Positions 54,418 through 64,000 of a stretch of DNA of 64,000 nt are shown here, in pieces. The translations under genes were made by a program, and so were the position numbers. The stretch comes from Candidatus Photodesmus katoptron Akat1 (lineage in GTDB: Bacteria; Pseudomonadota; Gammaproteobacteria; Enterobacterales; Vibrionaceae): NCBI RefSeq assembly GCF_000478685.1, contig NZ_AMSD01000002.1, positions 1-64,000 of the forward strand, read 5' to 3'. Each line of letters starts with the position of its first letter. Positions within the stretch are counted from its first letter, which is position 1. The notes under the pieces are model-generated. The model did not search any database. It saw nothing but the letters and a program-made list of their open reading frames with translations, and was not told the origin of the DNA.

Positions 54418-54538
54418 ATATCCTTAGGAAGGAAGAATGAAATAAAAGGAATCAATCGTAAAATGTTAATTTTATATATTCATGTAAACTATTAATTTAA
54501 TCTCAATAGCTGAATATTGCTTATCGAAAAAAGGTTAT

Positions 54539-54614
54539 TGGCTCCCCCTGCAGGACTCGAACCTGCGACATACGGATTAACAGTCCGCCGTTCTACCAAC
54601 TGAACTAAGGAGGA
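54539..54614 (-). tRNA. tRNA-Asn (anticodon GUU)
   Basis: Read on the minus strand, a 76 nt cloverleaf starts TCCTCCTTAG and ends GGGGGAGCCA with the CCA encoded. The acceptor stem (TCCTCCT with AGGGGGA, one wobble) pairs fully, the anticodon loop reads CTGTTAA, and the T arm has GGTTCGAGTCC. It matches gammaproteobacterial tRNA-Asn. It is 54 bp downstream of tRNA-Phe, presumably co-transcribed. Confidence 0.96.
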
Positions 54615-54668
54615 ACAGGAATAATAAATACAAGCTATCAGTTAACAATTTTATCTATCTGAAAATGA

Positions 54669-54744
<76 letters not shown>

Positions 54745-54959
54745 AAAACATGTACAATAAACAGGCACCTCAACAAAAACTGTTGTTCACCTAATAGACA
54801 GATCTCGTAAGAAAACTAATTTTATATAATATTCTGACTAAAATTGGCATATTTTAAATATGCCTAGAAACGCAGATATTAAACGAATTTTCTTTTCTTT
54901 AGTCAACATTTTTTTTAAAAGTTTTAAATTATTTGCTCTAAAATGTGCTTTAGTTTCCT

Positions 54960-55235
54960 TTATTGATTTTTGATACTCTGTATATCCTTAATAGATATAT
55001 TCTTTCCTTTAAATAAAAAATCAACCATTTCTGATTCTAATAATTTAAGATGTTTTAAATTCATCGTGTTAAGTTGTTTTTCGTTAATTATCATAGTTTG
55101 TTTATTTTTCCAAAGTGACCAAGCTTCTTTTGAAATATTTTCAAAAATCCGTTTTCCTAGTTCACCAGGATAAAGTTGAAAATCCATTCCCTCTGCATTT
55201 TTTTTAAGTCGAATACAATAAATAATGCGCCCCAT
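54960..55235 (-). CDS. yggX: Fe(II)-trafficking protein YggX
   Basis: YggX protects Fe-S proteins against oxidative damage and may traffic iron. The 91 aa product (91 in E. coli) is conserved from [20 protein letters not shown], with the reactive Cys 7, [19 protein letters not shown] and [12 protein letters not shown]. It follows mutY by 24 bp; MutY itself is a [4Fe-4S] protein, the classic neighbour pair. Confidence 0.95.
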   Translation of the reverse strand: MGRIIYCIRLKKNAEGMDFQLYPGELGKRIFENISKEAWSLWKNKQTMIINEKQLNTMNLKHLKLLESEMVDFLFKGKNISIKDIQSIKNQ

Positions 55236-55259
55236 AATTATTCCTCTTATAAACCGAAA

Positions 55260-56306
55260 TTATTCGCAAGGCAACCTTTCCAATAAATATTTTATTGGAG
55301 TTGCTAATCCAATTTTTTTAGGTTTCAGCAAGTCATACCAAATCCCTTTATGAACTTCAATTTTCCATATTGGCAATGTAGATAACTTTACTAAACTTGG
55401 TGTAATATAAAGTTGATAGTGAGAAAAAGTATGTTTGAATGAAATTAACTTAGTAAGTTGTAAAATATCTTTATAAGATATTTTATACGAATCTAGTTGA
55501 CTTTCAATTTTAGGGTTATTAGCTTCAGGGAAGCTAAATAACCCTGCCCAAACTCCACTAGTTGGACGTTGTTCTAACCACACTAAATTCTTATATTGTA
55601 GTATTGTAAAATAAACCTTTTTTACTGATTTTTCTCTCTTTATTTTTTTGCTTGGATAATTTAATGGATTGCCTTTTTTATAAGAAATGCAATACTGATT
55701 TATTGGACATAATAGACACTTAGGTTTAGCCCGTGTACATATCATTGCTCCTATATCCATCATTGCTTGGTTATATTTATCAGTATTTTTTTGAGGTGTA
55801 TACTTTTCAGCATATTTCCATAAAGTATTTTCTATCTTTTTTTCTCCTGGCCATCCTTTAATTGCGAAGCAACGAGTTAGTATTCGTTTAATATTTCCAT
55901 CTAAAATTGGATATGTTTTATTATATACTGAAGAAATTATAGCACCAGCGGTTGAACGACCTATACCAGGCAGTGCATTTATTGCTTTTATATTCTTTGG
56001 AAATTGTCCATTATATTCTTTCTGTATAATTTTTGCTGTTTTATGTAAATTTATAGCTCTAGAATAATAGCCTAGTCCACTCCATAAATGAAGAACTATA
56101 TCTTGTTCAGCATTAGCTAACTTTATAAGATTTGGAAAGGTTTTTATAAATCGAATATAATAGGGAATGACAGTAGATACTTGAGTTTGTTGCAACATAA
56201 TTTCTGATAACCAAACAGTATAGTCAGTCTTGTTTTTTTGCCAAGGCAGATTTTTTCGACCAAACTTGCAATACCATTCTAAGACAGATTGTGAAAAATG
56301 GGTCAT
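55260..56306 (-). CDS. mutY: Adenine DNA glycosylase MutY
   Basis: MutY removes adenine paired with 8-oxoguanine. The 348 aa protein (350 in E. coli) has the catalytic Glu in EIMLQQTQVSTVIPYY, the helix-hairpin-helix LPGIGRSTAGAI followed by the catalytic Asp in LDGNIKR, the [4Fe-4S] ligands in CTRAKPKCLLCPINQYC (C-x6-C-x2-C-x5-C), and the C-terminal Nudix-like recognition domain. It is divergent from trmB. Confidence 0.96.
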   Translation of the reverse strand: MTHFSQSVLEWYCKFGRKNLPWQKNKTDYTVWLSEIMLQQTQVSTVIPYYIRFIKTFPNLIKLANAEQDIVLHLWSGLGYYSRAINLHKTAKIIQKEYNGQFPKNIKAINALPGIGRSTAGAIISSVYNKTYPILDGNIKRILTRCFAIKGWPGEKKIENTLWKYAEKYTPQKNTDKYNQAMMDIGAMICTRAKPKCLLCPINQYCISYKKGNPLNYPSKKIKREKSVKKVYFTILQYKNLVWLEQRPTSGVWAGLFSFPEANNPKIESQLDSYKISYKDILQLTKLISFKHTFSHYQLYITPSLVKLSTLPIWKIEVHKGIWYDLLKPKKIGLATPIKYLLERLPCE

Positions 56307-56501
56307 TTTTAGGTGTTTATTTATAAGATATATAAATATATATGGGTAATTATATGATTATTATCTTTAAGGTTTCCGATCGAATTATAATTAATTAGCT
56401 AAACAAAGGTTTTCCGATGTTTTTCAAATTAGACTATAATGATTTTCAATATTGTTCAATACAATTAAATTTTTTATGAGATAAGAATCAAGTACTAAAT
56501 T

Positions 56502-57224
56502 ATGGTAAATAAAGTAATTACAAATGAGTATTTCAAAAATGGAAAAAGAATACGAAAAGTACATAGTTTTATGTGTCGAGGAGGTCGTTTAACTAAGTCT
56601 CAACAAAGTGCAATTAAGGAATGTTGGTCTGTAATGGGAATTAATTATCAAAATTGCTTTCTTGATTGGAATCAAGTATTTGGCAATTATAATCCTGTTA
56701 TCTTAGAAATTGGATTTGGAATGGGAAAATCATTAGTTGCAATGGCTAAAAATGAATTAGAGAAAAATTTTTTTGGTATAGAAGTCTATGCTCCTGGTGT
56801 GGGCGCATGTCTTTCTTCTGCACGTGATGCTGGGTTGACTAATTTACGAATTATGCATTATGATGCAATCGAAGTGATGTCCTATATGATTCCTAATAAT
56901 AGTTTGGATAGACTTCAGCTATTTTTCCCTGATCCTTGGCATAAACGTCGTCATCATAAGCGTCGTATTATTAAATCTATGTTTGCTGAGACATGTCGAT
57001 TAAAATTAAAAAGAGGGATCGGCATTTTACATATATTAACTGATTGGAAAAACTACGCTGAATATATAATTAAGATAATGGATGTTATTCCTGGTTTTTT
57101 AAATTTATCTGAAAACAATAACTATATTGCTCATCCAAGTGAACGTCCAGTAACTAAATTTGAAGTGCGTAGTCAGCGTTTAGGACATAAAATTTTAGAG
57201 ATAAAGTATAAAAGGATAAATTGA
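56502..57224 (+). CDS. trmB: tRNA (guanine-N7)-methyltransferase TrmB
   Basis: TrmB methylates G46 in the tRNA variable loop with SAM. The 240 aa protein (239 in E. coli) has the SAM-binding [15 protein letters not shown] near residue 67 and the catalytic block [16 protein letters not shown] near 148. The C-terminal [15 protein letters not shown] is also conserved. It lies between mutY and hemW with opposite orientation to both. Confidence 0.96.
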   Translation: MVNKVITNEYFKNGKRIRKVHSFMCRGGRLTKSQQSAIKECWSVMGINYQNCFLDWNQVFGNYNPVILEIGFGMGKSLVAMAKNELEKNFFGIEVYAPGVGACLSSARDAGLTNLRIMHYDAIEVMSYMIPNNSLDRLQLFFPDPWHKRRHHKRRIIKSMFAETCRLKLKRGIGILHILTDWKNYAEYIIKIMDVIPGFLNLSENNNYIAHPSERPVTKFEVRSQRLGHKILEIKYKRIN

Positions 57225-57265
57225 GATTGCTCTACTACAAATAGAATATATTAATCAATTATTTT

Positions 57266-58453
57266 TTATATAAAAGCTATGAGAAGATCATTTAAGAAAA
57301 GTTGACCTTTTTTAGTTAGCTTCCAGTGTGTACTTGTTTCTGTTAAATATCCTTCCATTAAGGACCAATCAATAGGATTTTGGATTGTTTTGATATCGAG
57401 TTTAGTCTTATCAGTAAAATCTTGTTTTGGGCAATCTTCTATTAACCTGAAGCGATTCATAAAAAATTCAAATGGTTTATCTTTATTTTCAACTTTTAAT
57501 TCCTTAGATAAATATAATTGAACTTTATTATTTAATCTTGTCAAATAGTCTCTTGGATTCCTGATTTTAATTGTGCGAATTATTAGACCATTTTCAAAAG
57601 TAAGTTTTCCATGTGAACCACAACCTATGCCTAAGTAATCACCAAATCGCCAATAATTAAGATTATGTTGGCATTGATAATTTATTTTACTATAGCTTGA
57701 TATTTCATATTGAGTATAACCTGATTTAGTTAGTTTATCATGTCCTTGTTGTGAAATATCATATATATGGTCATGAGGTAAATAAGGTTTTTTATAGTAA
57801 AAAATTGTATTTGGTTCAATAGTTAATTGGTACCAAGATAAATGTGTTGGATGAAATTGAATTGCTTTGTCTAAATCTGATAGTGCTTGTTCTACATTTT
57901 GTTTTGGCAATCCATACATTAAATCTAAGTTTACATTTTTAAAATTTAATTTTTTTGCTAAACTAGCAGCATAGATAGCTTCTTCTAGTCTATGAGTTCG
58001 TCCAAGATATTTTAGCTTTTTTGATTCAAAGCTTTGTATACCTATTGAAATGCGGTTAATACCTGAGTCTAAATATCCAGAAAAACGTTCTATTTCAAGA
58101 ATATTGGGATTAGCTTCTATAGTAATCTCTATATTAGATTTAAATGGAATACGCCTTTTAATTCCTATAATTAATTTTTTGATACTTTCAATAGACATTA
58201 AACTTGGCGTTCCACCACCAATAAAGATTGAATGAATTAAGTATTGATTTTGGTTAAGCTGATATCTTTCAATATCTTTGTCAAGGTCTTCAAGTAAAGC
58301 AATAATGTATTTTTGTTCTGGAATATTAGATTTAGAAACATGCGAATTAAAATCGCAATATAAGCACTTTTTTACACACCAAGGAATATGCACGTATAGA
58401 CTAAGTGTTGGAAAAGCTAGCTTATTAAGAGATTTTTTTAGAGTTTTTAACAT
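57266..58453 (-). CDS. hemW: Heme chaperone HemW (radical SAM)
   Basis: HemW, formerly annotated as an oxygen-independent coproporphyrinogen oxidase, binds heme and delivers it to cytochromes. The 395 aa protein has the radical SAM motif CVKKCLYCDF (CX3CX2C) near residue 26, SIFIGGGTPSLMS, the GIQSF block and a HemN C-terminal domain. It lacks the features of the true HemN dehydrogenase extended N-terminus. Its 5' end overlaps rdgB by 29 bp. Confidence 0.92.
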   Translation of the reverse strand: MLKTLKKSLNKLAFPTLSLYVHIPWCVKKCLYCDFNSHVSKSNIPEQKYIIALLEDLDKDIERYQLNQNQYLIHSIFIGGGTPSLMSIESIKKLIIGIKRRIPFKSNIEITIEANPNILEIERFSGYLDSGINRISIGIQSFESKKLKYLGRTHRLEEAIYAASLAKKLNFKNVNLDLMYGLPKQNVEQALSDLDKAIQFHPTHLSWYQLTIEPNTIFYYKKPYLPHDHIYDISQQGHDKLTKSGYTQYEISSYSKINYQCQHNLNYWRFGDYLGIGCGSHGKLTFENGLIIRTIKIRNPRDYLTRLNNKVQLYLSKELKVENKDKPFEFFMNRFRLIEDCPKQDFTDKTKLDIKTIQNPIDWSLMEGYLTETSTHWKLTKKGQLFLNDLLIAFI

Positions 58454-59048
58454 GATATTTTTTAGTAAAAGCTAATAGCAATTTTTTCAGTGCTTGGCCA
58501 CGATGAGAAAGTTGGTTTTTTTTGTTTAATTTTAATTCAGCTGAGGTGCAGTTTTCTTCTGGTATGAAGAAAATAGGATCATAACCAAAACCATTTTCCC
58601 CTTGAGCTTGTTTTAAAATCATTCCTTCCCATATTCCATGGCAAAAAATTGGTGCAGGATCATCTGCATGACGAAGGAATAATAATATACAGTGAAATCG
58701 AGCAGTTCGCTTATGTTCTGGTATATTTTTCATTGCTTTTAGTAATTTTAGTACGTTTTCTTTGTCTTCAGAATTTTTACCAGAATAGCGGCTTGAGTAA
58801 ATTCCCGGAGCACCTTTAAGACAGTCTACCTCTAAACCAGAATCATCTGCAATAGCGGGTAGATTAGTTGCTTTAGAAGCATGACGAGCTTTAATAATTG
58901 CATTTTCGATGAAAGTAGTTCCTGTTTCTTCTGCTTTAGAAATATTGTATTTACTTTGTGAAATAGCATCAAATCCAAATGTATTTAATGAATCAATAAG
59001 CTCGTAAATTTTATTTTGATTTTCTGTAGCTAGTACAATTTTATTCAT
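58425..59048 (-). CDS. rdgB: dITP/XTP pyrophosphatase RdgB
   Basis: RdgB hydrolyses ITP, dITP and XTP to keep deaminated purines out of nucleic acids. The 207 aa protein has the N-terminal LATENQNKIYEL, the catalytic DDSGLEVDCLKGAPGIYSSRYSG (Asp near 70), and ENGFGYDPIFFIPE and SHRGQALKKLL at the end. It precedes hemW with a 29 bp overlap. yggU, normally between yggT and rdgB, is missing from the 238 bp gap upstream. Confidence 0.96.
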   Translation of the reverse strand: MNKIVLATENQNKIYELIDSLNTFGFDAISQSKYNISKAEETGTTFIENAIIKARHASKATNLPAIADDSGLEVDCLKGAPGIYSSRYSGKNSEDKENVLKLLKAMKNIPEHKRTARFHCILLFLRHADDPAPIFCHGIWEGMILKQAQGENGFGYDPIFFIPEENCTSAELKLNKKNQLSHRGQALKKLLLAFTKKYHVKNSKKIS

Positions 59049-59286
59049 GTATTTTAATACTCACTTTATTATAAAATTATTTTTTAATATACAATATTTG
59101 TTTAATATTCTAGTTTTTTCTCTTATAAGTGAATGTTTTCTTCATTAGTAATTTAAAATATCAATGTGTTGATTTGTTATCATTAATTTTTTTAAATAAA
59201 AATATATATAACTAATCAATTTTTTTATAGTGTCTATAATTTCGGAAAGTTTTATATTTTGTCCAGTTTTTAAGTTATTTTCGTAT

Positions 59287-59844
59287 TCATAGTCGATACC
59301 AAATTGGACCTATTATATCTCCCATGAAGAAGTTTGCGAATTGTAATCCAATAAATAACGCTAATACACTTAAATCAAAACCACCGATTATAGGGATAAT
59401 ACGACGAATTGGCATAAGCATTGGTTCTGTTAACTGATAAAATACGTGTTCTATAGGTCCATGATTTTTATTTACCCAGCTTAGTATTGTACAGATAAGC
59501 AATATCCAGAATAGAAGACTACCTGCTGTTTTAATGAATAATGCTATTCCAAGTAATAGTAATGTACTGCTAAAGTGTATAGTAGAACTACTGATTATAG
59601 TGAGTATCATTAGTTTTAGCACGCATAGTAAATAAGCAAAAAGTGTAGTTGTTATATCGATATTACCTATCATAAATGGAATAATTTTTTGTAGTTTACC
59701 AACAACAGGTTGAGTAGATTTTACAATGAACTGAGAAAAGGGATTATAAAAATCAGCATGAGAAGCTTGTAACCAAATTCGTAAAATTATTACCATGATG
59801 TACAGATCAAACAAGGTGGAGGTTAGAAAACTCATTGAATTCAT
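59287..59844 (-). CDS. yggT: YggT family membrane protein
   Basis: YggT is a small inner-membrane protein; E. coli YggT has been connected to osmotic-shock resistance and related family members to cell division, but its biochemical role is unknown. The 185 aa protein has two YGGT repeats, each with two helices and an ILRIWLQASHADFYNPFSQF or ILSWVNKNHGPIEHVFYQLTEP signature followed by a basic turn (VGKLQKIIP, MPIRRIIP). It lies in the yggS-(proC)-yggT order. Confidence 0.9.
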   Translation of the reverse strand: MNSMSFLTSTLFDLYIMVIILRIWLQASHADFYNPFSQFIVKSTQPVVGKLQKIIPFMIGNIDITTTLFAYLLCVLKLMILTIISSSTIHFSSTLLLLGIALFIKTAGSLLFWILLICTILSWVNKNHGPIEHVFYQLTEPMLMPIRRIIPIIGGFDLSVLALFIGLQFANFFMGDIIGPIWYRL

Positions 59845-60229
59845 AAAGGTTCCTTAAGTAATTAATTAGTTTGTTTTATTACAAATATTGTAAAATTAAA
59901 ACATTTTTTTTCACTTCTTTGGTACGAGTACTTATAGTTTGCATTGCTTTTTCAAAAATTGATCATTTTAATGGATGAATTTACTAAAGGATTAATACTG
60001 TTCTTTAGCATGCAACTATGGTTACTTGAATGAGTTGAGTTTTATTTTAAAGACTAAAATATTAGTACATTCAGTTAGCACTGATTTTTTTCGGTATTAA
60101 TATGATGTTGAATATAAAGAAAATCAAGCATTTCTTGCTTATTAGCTACTGAATTAATTAAGTTTTTTTGATAAACAGAAGTTAGTTATAAAATAATGGT
60201 TAAAAAGTATTTATTAAATATGTTTTGTT
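59845..60229 (-). pseudogene. proC: Gene-free 385 bp, possible proC remnant
   Basis: In vibrios proC lies between yggS and yggT on the same strand. Here no open frame remains, but on the minus strand close to yggT (59900-59957) a stretch reads FEKAMQTISTRTKEVKK, reminiscent of the ProC C-terminus that typically ends in an AM...R..EM pattern. The rest is AT-rich and unreadable. The identity rests mainly on position, so I give it little weight. Confidence 0.25.
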
Positions 60230-60931
60230 TCAATCATAATTGCGAATACCAAAGATTGCTGTGCCAATGCGAACTATAGTACTACCAGCTGCAATAGCAG
60301 CATGCATATCATTGCTCATCCCCATAGATAAAGTATCTAGAAATGGATATTTAAGATTTAATTTTTTTTTCAAATTAACCAATTTTAAAAAACTACTAAA
60401 TTGTGATTGATACTCAGATTTATTATGTGGAATTGACATAAGGCCTCTTAATTTGAGGTTTGGTAACGATGAGATCAGTTTAGCTAGAGGAAATATTTCT
60501 GTATCAGTAACGCCGAATTTATTTCTTTCGTTGCTAGTATTAACTTGTATTAACACCTGAATTGGTTTCATTCCTTTCGGTCGTTGATCATTAAGTCTTT
60601 GAGCTATTTTAGAGCGACTGATAGTATGTACCCAATCAAAATTTTTTGAAACTTGATTAGTTTTATTAGATTGAATATTACCAATAAAGTGCCATTCTAG
60701 CGATAACTTTAGATATTTTTTTTGAAAAAAAACTATTTTATCCACGCCTTCTTGTACGTAACTTTCTCCAAAGATTCTTTGACCAGCCCGTATAGCATCC
60801 AAAATTTCATTGATAGTTCTACTTTTACTAGCTGCAAGAAGTTGCACTGAATTTTGAGAACGTCCAAATTTTTTTTGGGCACTTTGAATGTTTGAGGTGA
60901 TGTTTTGGATATTTTTTTTTATATTGACCAT
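60230..60931 (-). CDS. yggS: Pyridoxal phosphate homeostasis protein YggS
   Basis: YggS binds PLP and maintains vitamin B6 and amino-acid balance; no enzymatic activity is known. The 233 aa protein has the PLP Lys in LLAASKSRTINEI near residue 33, the WHFIGNIQSNKTNQV block, GLMSIPHNK and the phosphate-binding LSMGMSNDMHAAIAAGST. It lies next to yggT as usual, but pilT, which starts on the other side of yggS in relatives, is missing from the 145 bp to yqgF. Confidence 0.94.
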   Translation of the reverse strand: MVNIKKNIQNITSNIQSAQKKFGRSQNSVQLLAASKSRTINEILDAIRAGQRIFGESYVQEGVDKIVFFQKKYLKLSLEWHFIGNIQSNKTNQVSKNFDWVHTISRSKIAQRLNDQRPKGMKPIQVLIQVNTSNERNKFGVTDTEIFPLAKLISSLPNLKLRGLMSIPHNKSEYQSQFSSFLKLVNLKKKLNLKYPFLDTLSMGMSNDMHAAIAAGSTIVRIGTAIFGIRNYD

Positions 60932-61076
60932 AGATCTTAAGAAATGTAAAAACTAGCAATATTAATTTTGTTTATTGTAGTTATTAATAGTAAAAAAATG
61001 ATATTTAAGTCTAAAATATCTAATAGAAAACGACTTGTTTTAAAACAATGTGTCTAGTTAAAAATTTCTCAACGAA

Positions 61077-61493
61077 TTAATTATGCTCAAACCAGCTTTC
61101 TAGAATAATCACCGCTGATTGACAGTCCACATTATTTTTACTTAGTGCTTTATAACCACCACTATCAAATAGTAATGATCGTGCTTCAGTAGTTGAAAAT
61201 CTTTCATCATGAAGTTCAACAGGCAATTTAAAGTAATTTTGCATGTATTTTGCGAACCTTTTCGTTTTCAAAGTTAGATTACTTAAGTCTTTATCGTACA
61301 GATCAATAGGTAAGCCAACAACTAAGAGATTAGGCTTCCAAGTTTTGATATGTTTATCGATCTCATTCCAATTTGGAATACCATTATTAGCCTTCAACGC
61401 TTGTAATGGAGAAGCAGTATGTGTTACGTCCTGACCAATAGCAGTACCAATGTTTTTAGTTCCAAAATCAAAAGCTATCACTGTTCTAGACAT
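61077..61493 (-). CDS. yqgF: Putative pre-16S rRNA nuclease YqgF (RuvX)
   Basis: YqgF is an RNase H-fold nuclease implicated in 16S rRNA 5' maturation. The 138 aa product (138 in E. coli) has the first catalytic Asp in [26 protein letters not shown], and the C-terminal DERFSTTEA and [12 protein letters not shown] acidic residues. In relatives it follows gshB and yqgE; yqgE is missing here. Confidence 0.94.
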   Translation of the reverse strand: MSRTVIAFDFGTKNIGTAIGQDVTHTASPLQALKANNGIPNWNEIDKHIKTWKPNLLVVGLPIDLYDKDLSNLTLKTKRFAKYMQNYFKLPVELHDERFSTTEARSLLFDSGGYKALSKNNVDCQSAVIILESWFEHN

Positions 61494-61857
61494 ATTCTTT
61501 TTTTAAGTTTGTTTAATCTAAAATGAGAAGTGTCAGTACAATATAAAATATCTTACAATAAGTCATAAACTGAATATTTATAATATTTTAAGAAAGCTTA
61601 ACTACATAACGGTAAGAGAAAATAGTAAATAGTGCGATGGAGCTATTCATTTTAGGTTCTTAGAATCGTTTTCAAAGATATATACCACAATTCATTATAG
61701 ATTAACGTAAAGATAAACACTGACCTTTTCTATAAAAAAGAAGGTCATTGTAAACTAATTGATTATTTTTGTCTATATTGATATCAAGTACGATTCTTAA
61801 ATTTCAGATTAAATGTAAATCGTAGTTGCCTGTATTTCAATAAAGTTATAAATAGTG
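61494..61857. other. 364 bp between gshB and yqgF, no gene seen
   Basis: yqgE usually occupies this position. I see no readable YqgE fragment on the minus strand and no other coding potential. The stretch contains a terminator-like hairpin (61722-61746) and must hold the yqgF promoter if the transcript ends there. Confidence 0.5.
61722..61746 (-). terminator. Hairpin downstream of gshB, candidate terminator
   Basis: GACCTTTT (61722-61729) pairs with AAGAAGGTC-type sequence ending at 61746: eight pairs including one G-T wobble around a 9 nt AT loop. It lies 112 bp beyond the gshB stop. On the minus strand the following bases are only moderately T-rich, so its strength is uncertain. Confidence 0.4.
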
Positions 61858-62823
61858 TTAACCTTGCTTCTCTATTAAGCTTAGAAGAACATCCATAAAT
61901 TTCCTAGTAATAGAGATATTAAATGCTAACTCAATTTCTCTAATACAGGTAGGACTGGTAACATTGATTTCTGTCAACTTGTCCCCAATAATATCTAGTC
62001 CTACAAATATTAAACCTTTTTCTTTTAATACTGGTGAAACACTTTCAGCTATCTTAATATCAGTCTCATTTAGTGTTCTTGCTTCAGCAATACCTCCGAT
62101 AGCTAAATTAGCTCTTATTTCTCCATAAGCAGGAATACGTGCTAAACAATAAGGGATTACTTCACCATTAATTATTAAAATTCGTTTATCCCCATTAGCA
62201 ATTTCGGGTATAAAAGCTTGTGCCATTACATAATTGTTTCCATTCTTAGTAAGAATTTCAATAATTACTGGCAAGTTCAACGCATTTTTTGTTATTCGGA
62301 ATACAGAGGCACCACCCATACTATCAAGAGGTTTTAAAATAATTTCACCGTGTCTTTTTTGAAATGCTTTTATTTTTTCAGATGAACTAGTGACTAGTGT
62401 AGCGGGAGTTAGCTCTGGAAACCAAGTGGTGAATATTTTTTCATTACAGTCGCGTAAACTTTGTGGTTTATTAATTACTAATGTACCTTTTCTTTCTGCG
62501 TGTTCTAGAATATACGTTGCATAAATGTATTCAGTATTAAATGGAGGATCTTTTCTCATTAAAATGATATTAAGTTCAGATAGTTCAATAGTTTGTTTTG
62601 AATGGAATGTATACCAAATTTTAAGATTTTCCTGCAGTGTGAGTATTCTACTATTTGCCATAGCTATACCTTGTTCAAAATATAGATCATTCATTTCCAT
62701 ATAATAGATTTGGCAACCATAGCGTTGTGCTTCTAGCATTATGAAGAAAGTAGAGTTTTTTTTTATATTAATAAATTTAATAGGATCCATTACAATTCCA
62801 AGTTTTATCACGACTTTCTCCAC
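61858..62823 (-). CDS. gshB: Glutathione synthetase GshB
   Basis: GshB joins glycine to gamma-glutamylcysteine with ATP. The 321 aa ATP-grasp enzyme (315 in E. coli) has the N-terminal LGIVMDPIKFINIKK, VILMRKDPPFNTEYIYATY, KPLDSMGGASVFRI and the C-terminal GLDIIGDKLTEINVTSPTC. The family start may be the in-frame codon near VIKLGIVMD, but MEKVV at 62823 is the first ATG. It lies downstream of metK by 99 bp as in relatives. Glutathione also gates KefB in this window. Confidence 0.96.
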   Translation of the reverse strand: MEKVVIKLGIVMDPIKFINIKKNSTFFIMLEAQRYGCQIYYMEMNDLYFEQGIAMANSRILTLQENLKIWYTFHSKQTIELSELNIILMRKDPPFNTEYIYATYILEHAERKGTLVINKPQSLRDCNEKIFTTWFPELTPATLVTSSSEKIKAFQKRHGEIILKPLDSMGGASVFRITKNALNLPVIIEILTKNGNNYVMAQAFIPEIANGDKRILIINGEVIPYCLARIPAYGEIRANLAIGGIAEARTLNETDIKIAESVSPVLKEKGLIFVGLDIIGDKLTEINVTSPTCIREIELAFNISITRKFMDVLLSLIEKQG

Positions 62824-62922
62824 ATTATTTTAAATAGACTAATCAGGTATTAGTTTTTTTGTTCTTAATGAAAAAATTAGTTAGTACTCTATCCATAAGT
62901 ATTTATATAAACATATAAATAC

Positions 62923-64000
62923 TTATCTTATAGTTGCAAATTGTTTAAGTAGAGGTGCTTTATCAATTGATTCCCAAGGAAATTCTTCACGACCAAAATG
63001 ACCATATACAGAAGTTTCCTTATAAATTGGTTGTAAAAGGTGTAACATTTCTTGTAAACTATATGGGCGTAGATCAAAGTGTTGATGTATTGCTTCAATA
63101 ATAGTTTTTTTAGGTACTTTTTCTGTACCAAATGTCTCTAACATAATAGATGTAGGATTAGCAATACCAATGGCGTAGGATAATTGAATTTCACAGCGTT
63201 CAGCAAGATCAGCTGCAACGATGTTTTTAGCAACATAACGTGCTGCATATGCTCCTGAACGATCAACTTTCGATGGATCTTTGCCAGAAAAAGCACCACC
63301 ACCATGACGAGCTGCACCTCCATAAGTATCAACGATAATTTTTCGACCCGTTAAACCACAATCAGCCATTGGACCACCTATAACAAATCGTCCACTTGGA
63401 TTGATCAGAAAATTAGTATTTTTATTAATCCATTCAGAGGGAAGAGTAGGCTTAATGATCTCTTCCATTACTGCTTCATGGAGACACGATGATGAAACTG
63501 AATCACAGTGTTGAGTAGAAAGAACAACTGTATCAATACCAATAATTTTGTTTTGATAATATTGGAATGTTAATTGAGATTTAGCATCAGGACGTAAAAA
63601 ATTAAGTTTTCCATTTTTGCGAACTTGAGCTTGTTTTTTTACTAATCTGTGAGAGTACATAATTGGAGCTGGCATGAACATTTCTGTTTCATTGGTTGCA
63701 TAACCAAACATAATGCCTTGGTCACCAGCACCCTGTTTTTTAGGAACCGCTTTATCAATTCCCTGACTAATATCTAGAGATTGTTTTCCAATAGTATTTA
63801 AGATTGCACAAGAGTCAGCATCAAACCCCATATCAGAATGAATATAACCAATTTTTCGAAGAGTTTGACGAGTAATTTCTTCAATATCAACCCAGGCAGA
63901 GGTCGTAATTTCACCACCAACCATTACCATTCCTGTTTTGACATAGGTTTCGCAAGCCACTCGAGCTTTGATATCTTGTGTTAAAATAGCGTCAAGAACA
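62923..64000 (-). CDS. metK: S-adenosylmethionine synthetase MetK (5' part outside window)
   Basis: MetK makes SAM from methionine and ATP, the donor for TrmB and RlmB and a substrate for HemW-type enzymes. The window holds about 358 codons; the frame is open to the window edge ([20 protein letters not shown]), so roughly 25 N-terminal residues with the first ATP-binding His are missing. Present are [32 protein letters not shown] and [19 protein letters not shown], and the C-terminal [12 protein letters not shown]. It leads the metK-gshB order. Confidence 0.96.
   Translation of the reverse strand, partial: VLDAILTQDIKARVACETYVKTGMVMVGGEITTSAWVDIEEITRQTLRKIGYIHSDMGFDADSCAILNTIGKQSLDISQGIDKAVPKKQGAGDQGIMFGYATNETEMFMPAPIMYSHRLVKKQAQVRKNGKLNFLRPDAKSQLTFQYYQNKIIGIDTVVLSTQHCDSVSSSCLHEAVMEEIIKPTLPSEWINKNTNFLINPSGRFVIGGPMADCGLTGRKIIVDTYGGAARHGGGAFSGKDPSKVDRSGAYAARYVAKNIVAADLAERCEIQLSYAIGIANPTSIMLETFGTEKVPKKTIIEAIHQHFDLRPYSLQEMLHLLQPIYKETSVYGHFGREEFPWESIDKAPLLKQFATIR

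Overview
The window is AT-rich chromosomal DNA of a gammaproteobacterium with a reducing genome. Almost every intact protein is recognisable over its whole length as a core gene, intergenic stretches are AT-rich and eroded, and several genes that normally stand in these clusters are missing or reduced to remnants. A motX gene between purA and rnr, together with the mnmA-hflD-purB, gmk-rpoZ-spoT-recG, mla-murA and metK-gshB-yqgF-yggS-yggT-rdgB-hemW-trmB-mutY-yggX orders, points to the Vibrionaceae or a close relative (Shewanella/Aeromonas side). A host-restricted luminous symbiont such as 'Candidatus Photodesmus' would fit this combination, but that is inference from content and order; no marker here proves it.

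Layout. 1-386: 3' end of a broken htpX. 518-10657 (minus): purB, hflD, mnmA, a sodium-coupled SNF transporter, recG, spoT, rpoZ, gmk. 10658-11655: about 1 kb with no supported gene. 11656-17529 (minus): lpxL, coaBC, pntB, a frameshifted pntA, erpA. 17860-27696 (plus): a PlsC-like acyltransferase, kefB, isoaspartyl peptidase, purA, motX, rnr, rlmB. 28150-41877 (plus): the complete S10, spc and alpha ribosomal operons including secY, rpoA and rplQ. 41955-44166: ubiX and pmbA. 44181-48781 (minus): hpf remnant, lptB, lptA, lptC, kdsC, kdsD, a CaCA antiporter. 49005-54417 (plus): mlaFEDCB, ibaG, murA, plsC. 54539-64000 (mostly minus): tRNA-Asn, tRNA-Phe, yggX, mutY, trmB (plus), hemW, rdgB, yggT, yggS, yqgF, gshB and the 3' part of metK.

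Functional picture. The window keeps translation (nearly all r-proteins of the S10-spc-alpha cluster), protein export, outer-membrane building and repair (LPS transport, KDO synthesis, lipid A acylation, Mla lipid transport, MurA, PlsC), adenylate synthesis (purA, purB), CoA, glutathione and SAM synthesis, iron-sulfur delivery (erpA), tRNA and rRNA modification, DNA repair and the stringent response (spoT). motX hints at a sodium-driven polar flagellum, although rpoN is missing from its usual place beside lptB.

The most notable signal is a repeated lesion. Six genes (htpX twice, pntA twice, rpmC, rpsH, rpmD, mlaB) are each broken by the loss of exactly one base in a 5-7 nt A/T homopolymer, and adding one base back restores a full-length family-typical protein every time. 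Three of the genes encode ribosomal proteins and one (S8) is essential. Longer tracts elsewhere (A8 in hflD, a 9-nt tract in recG) are in frame. Either the sequence carries systematic homopolymer under-calls or these genes are rescued by transcriptional slippage; the sequence alone cannot decide.
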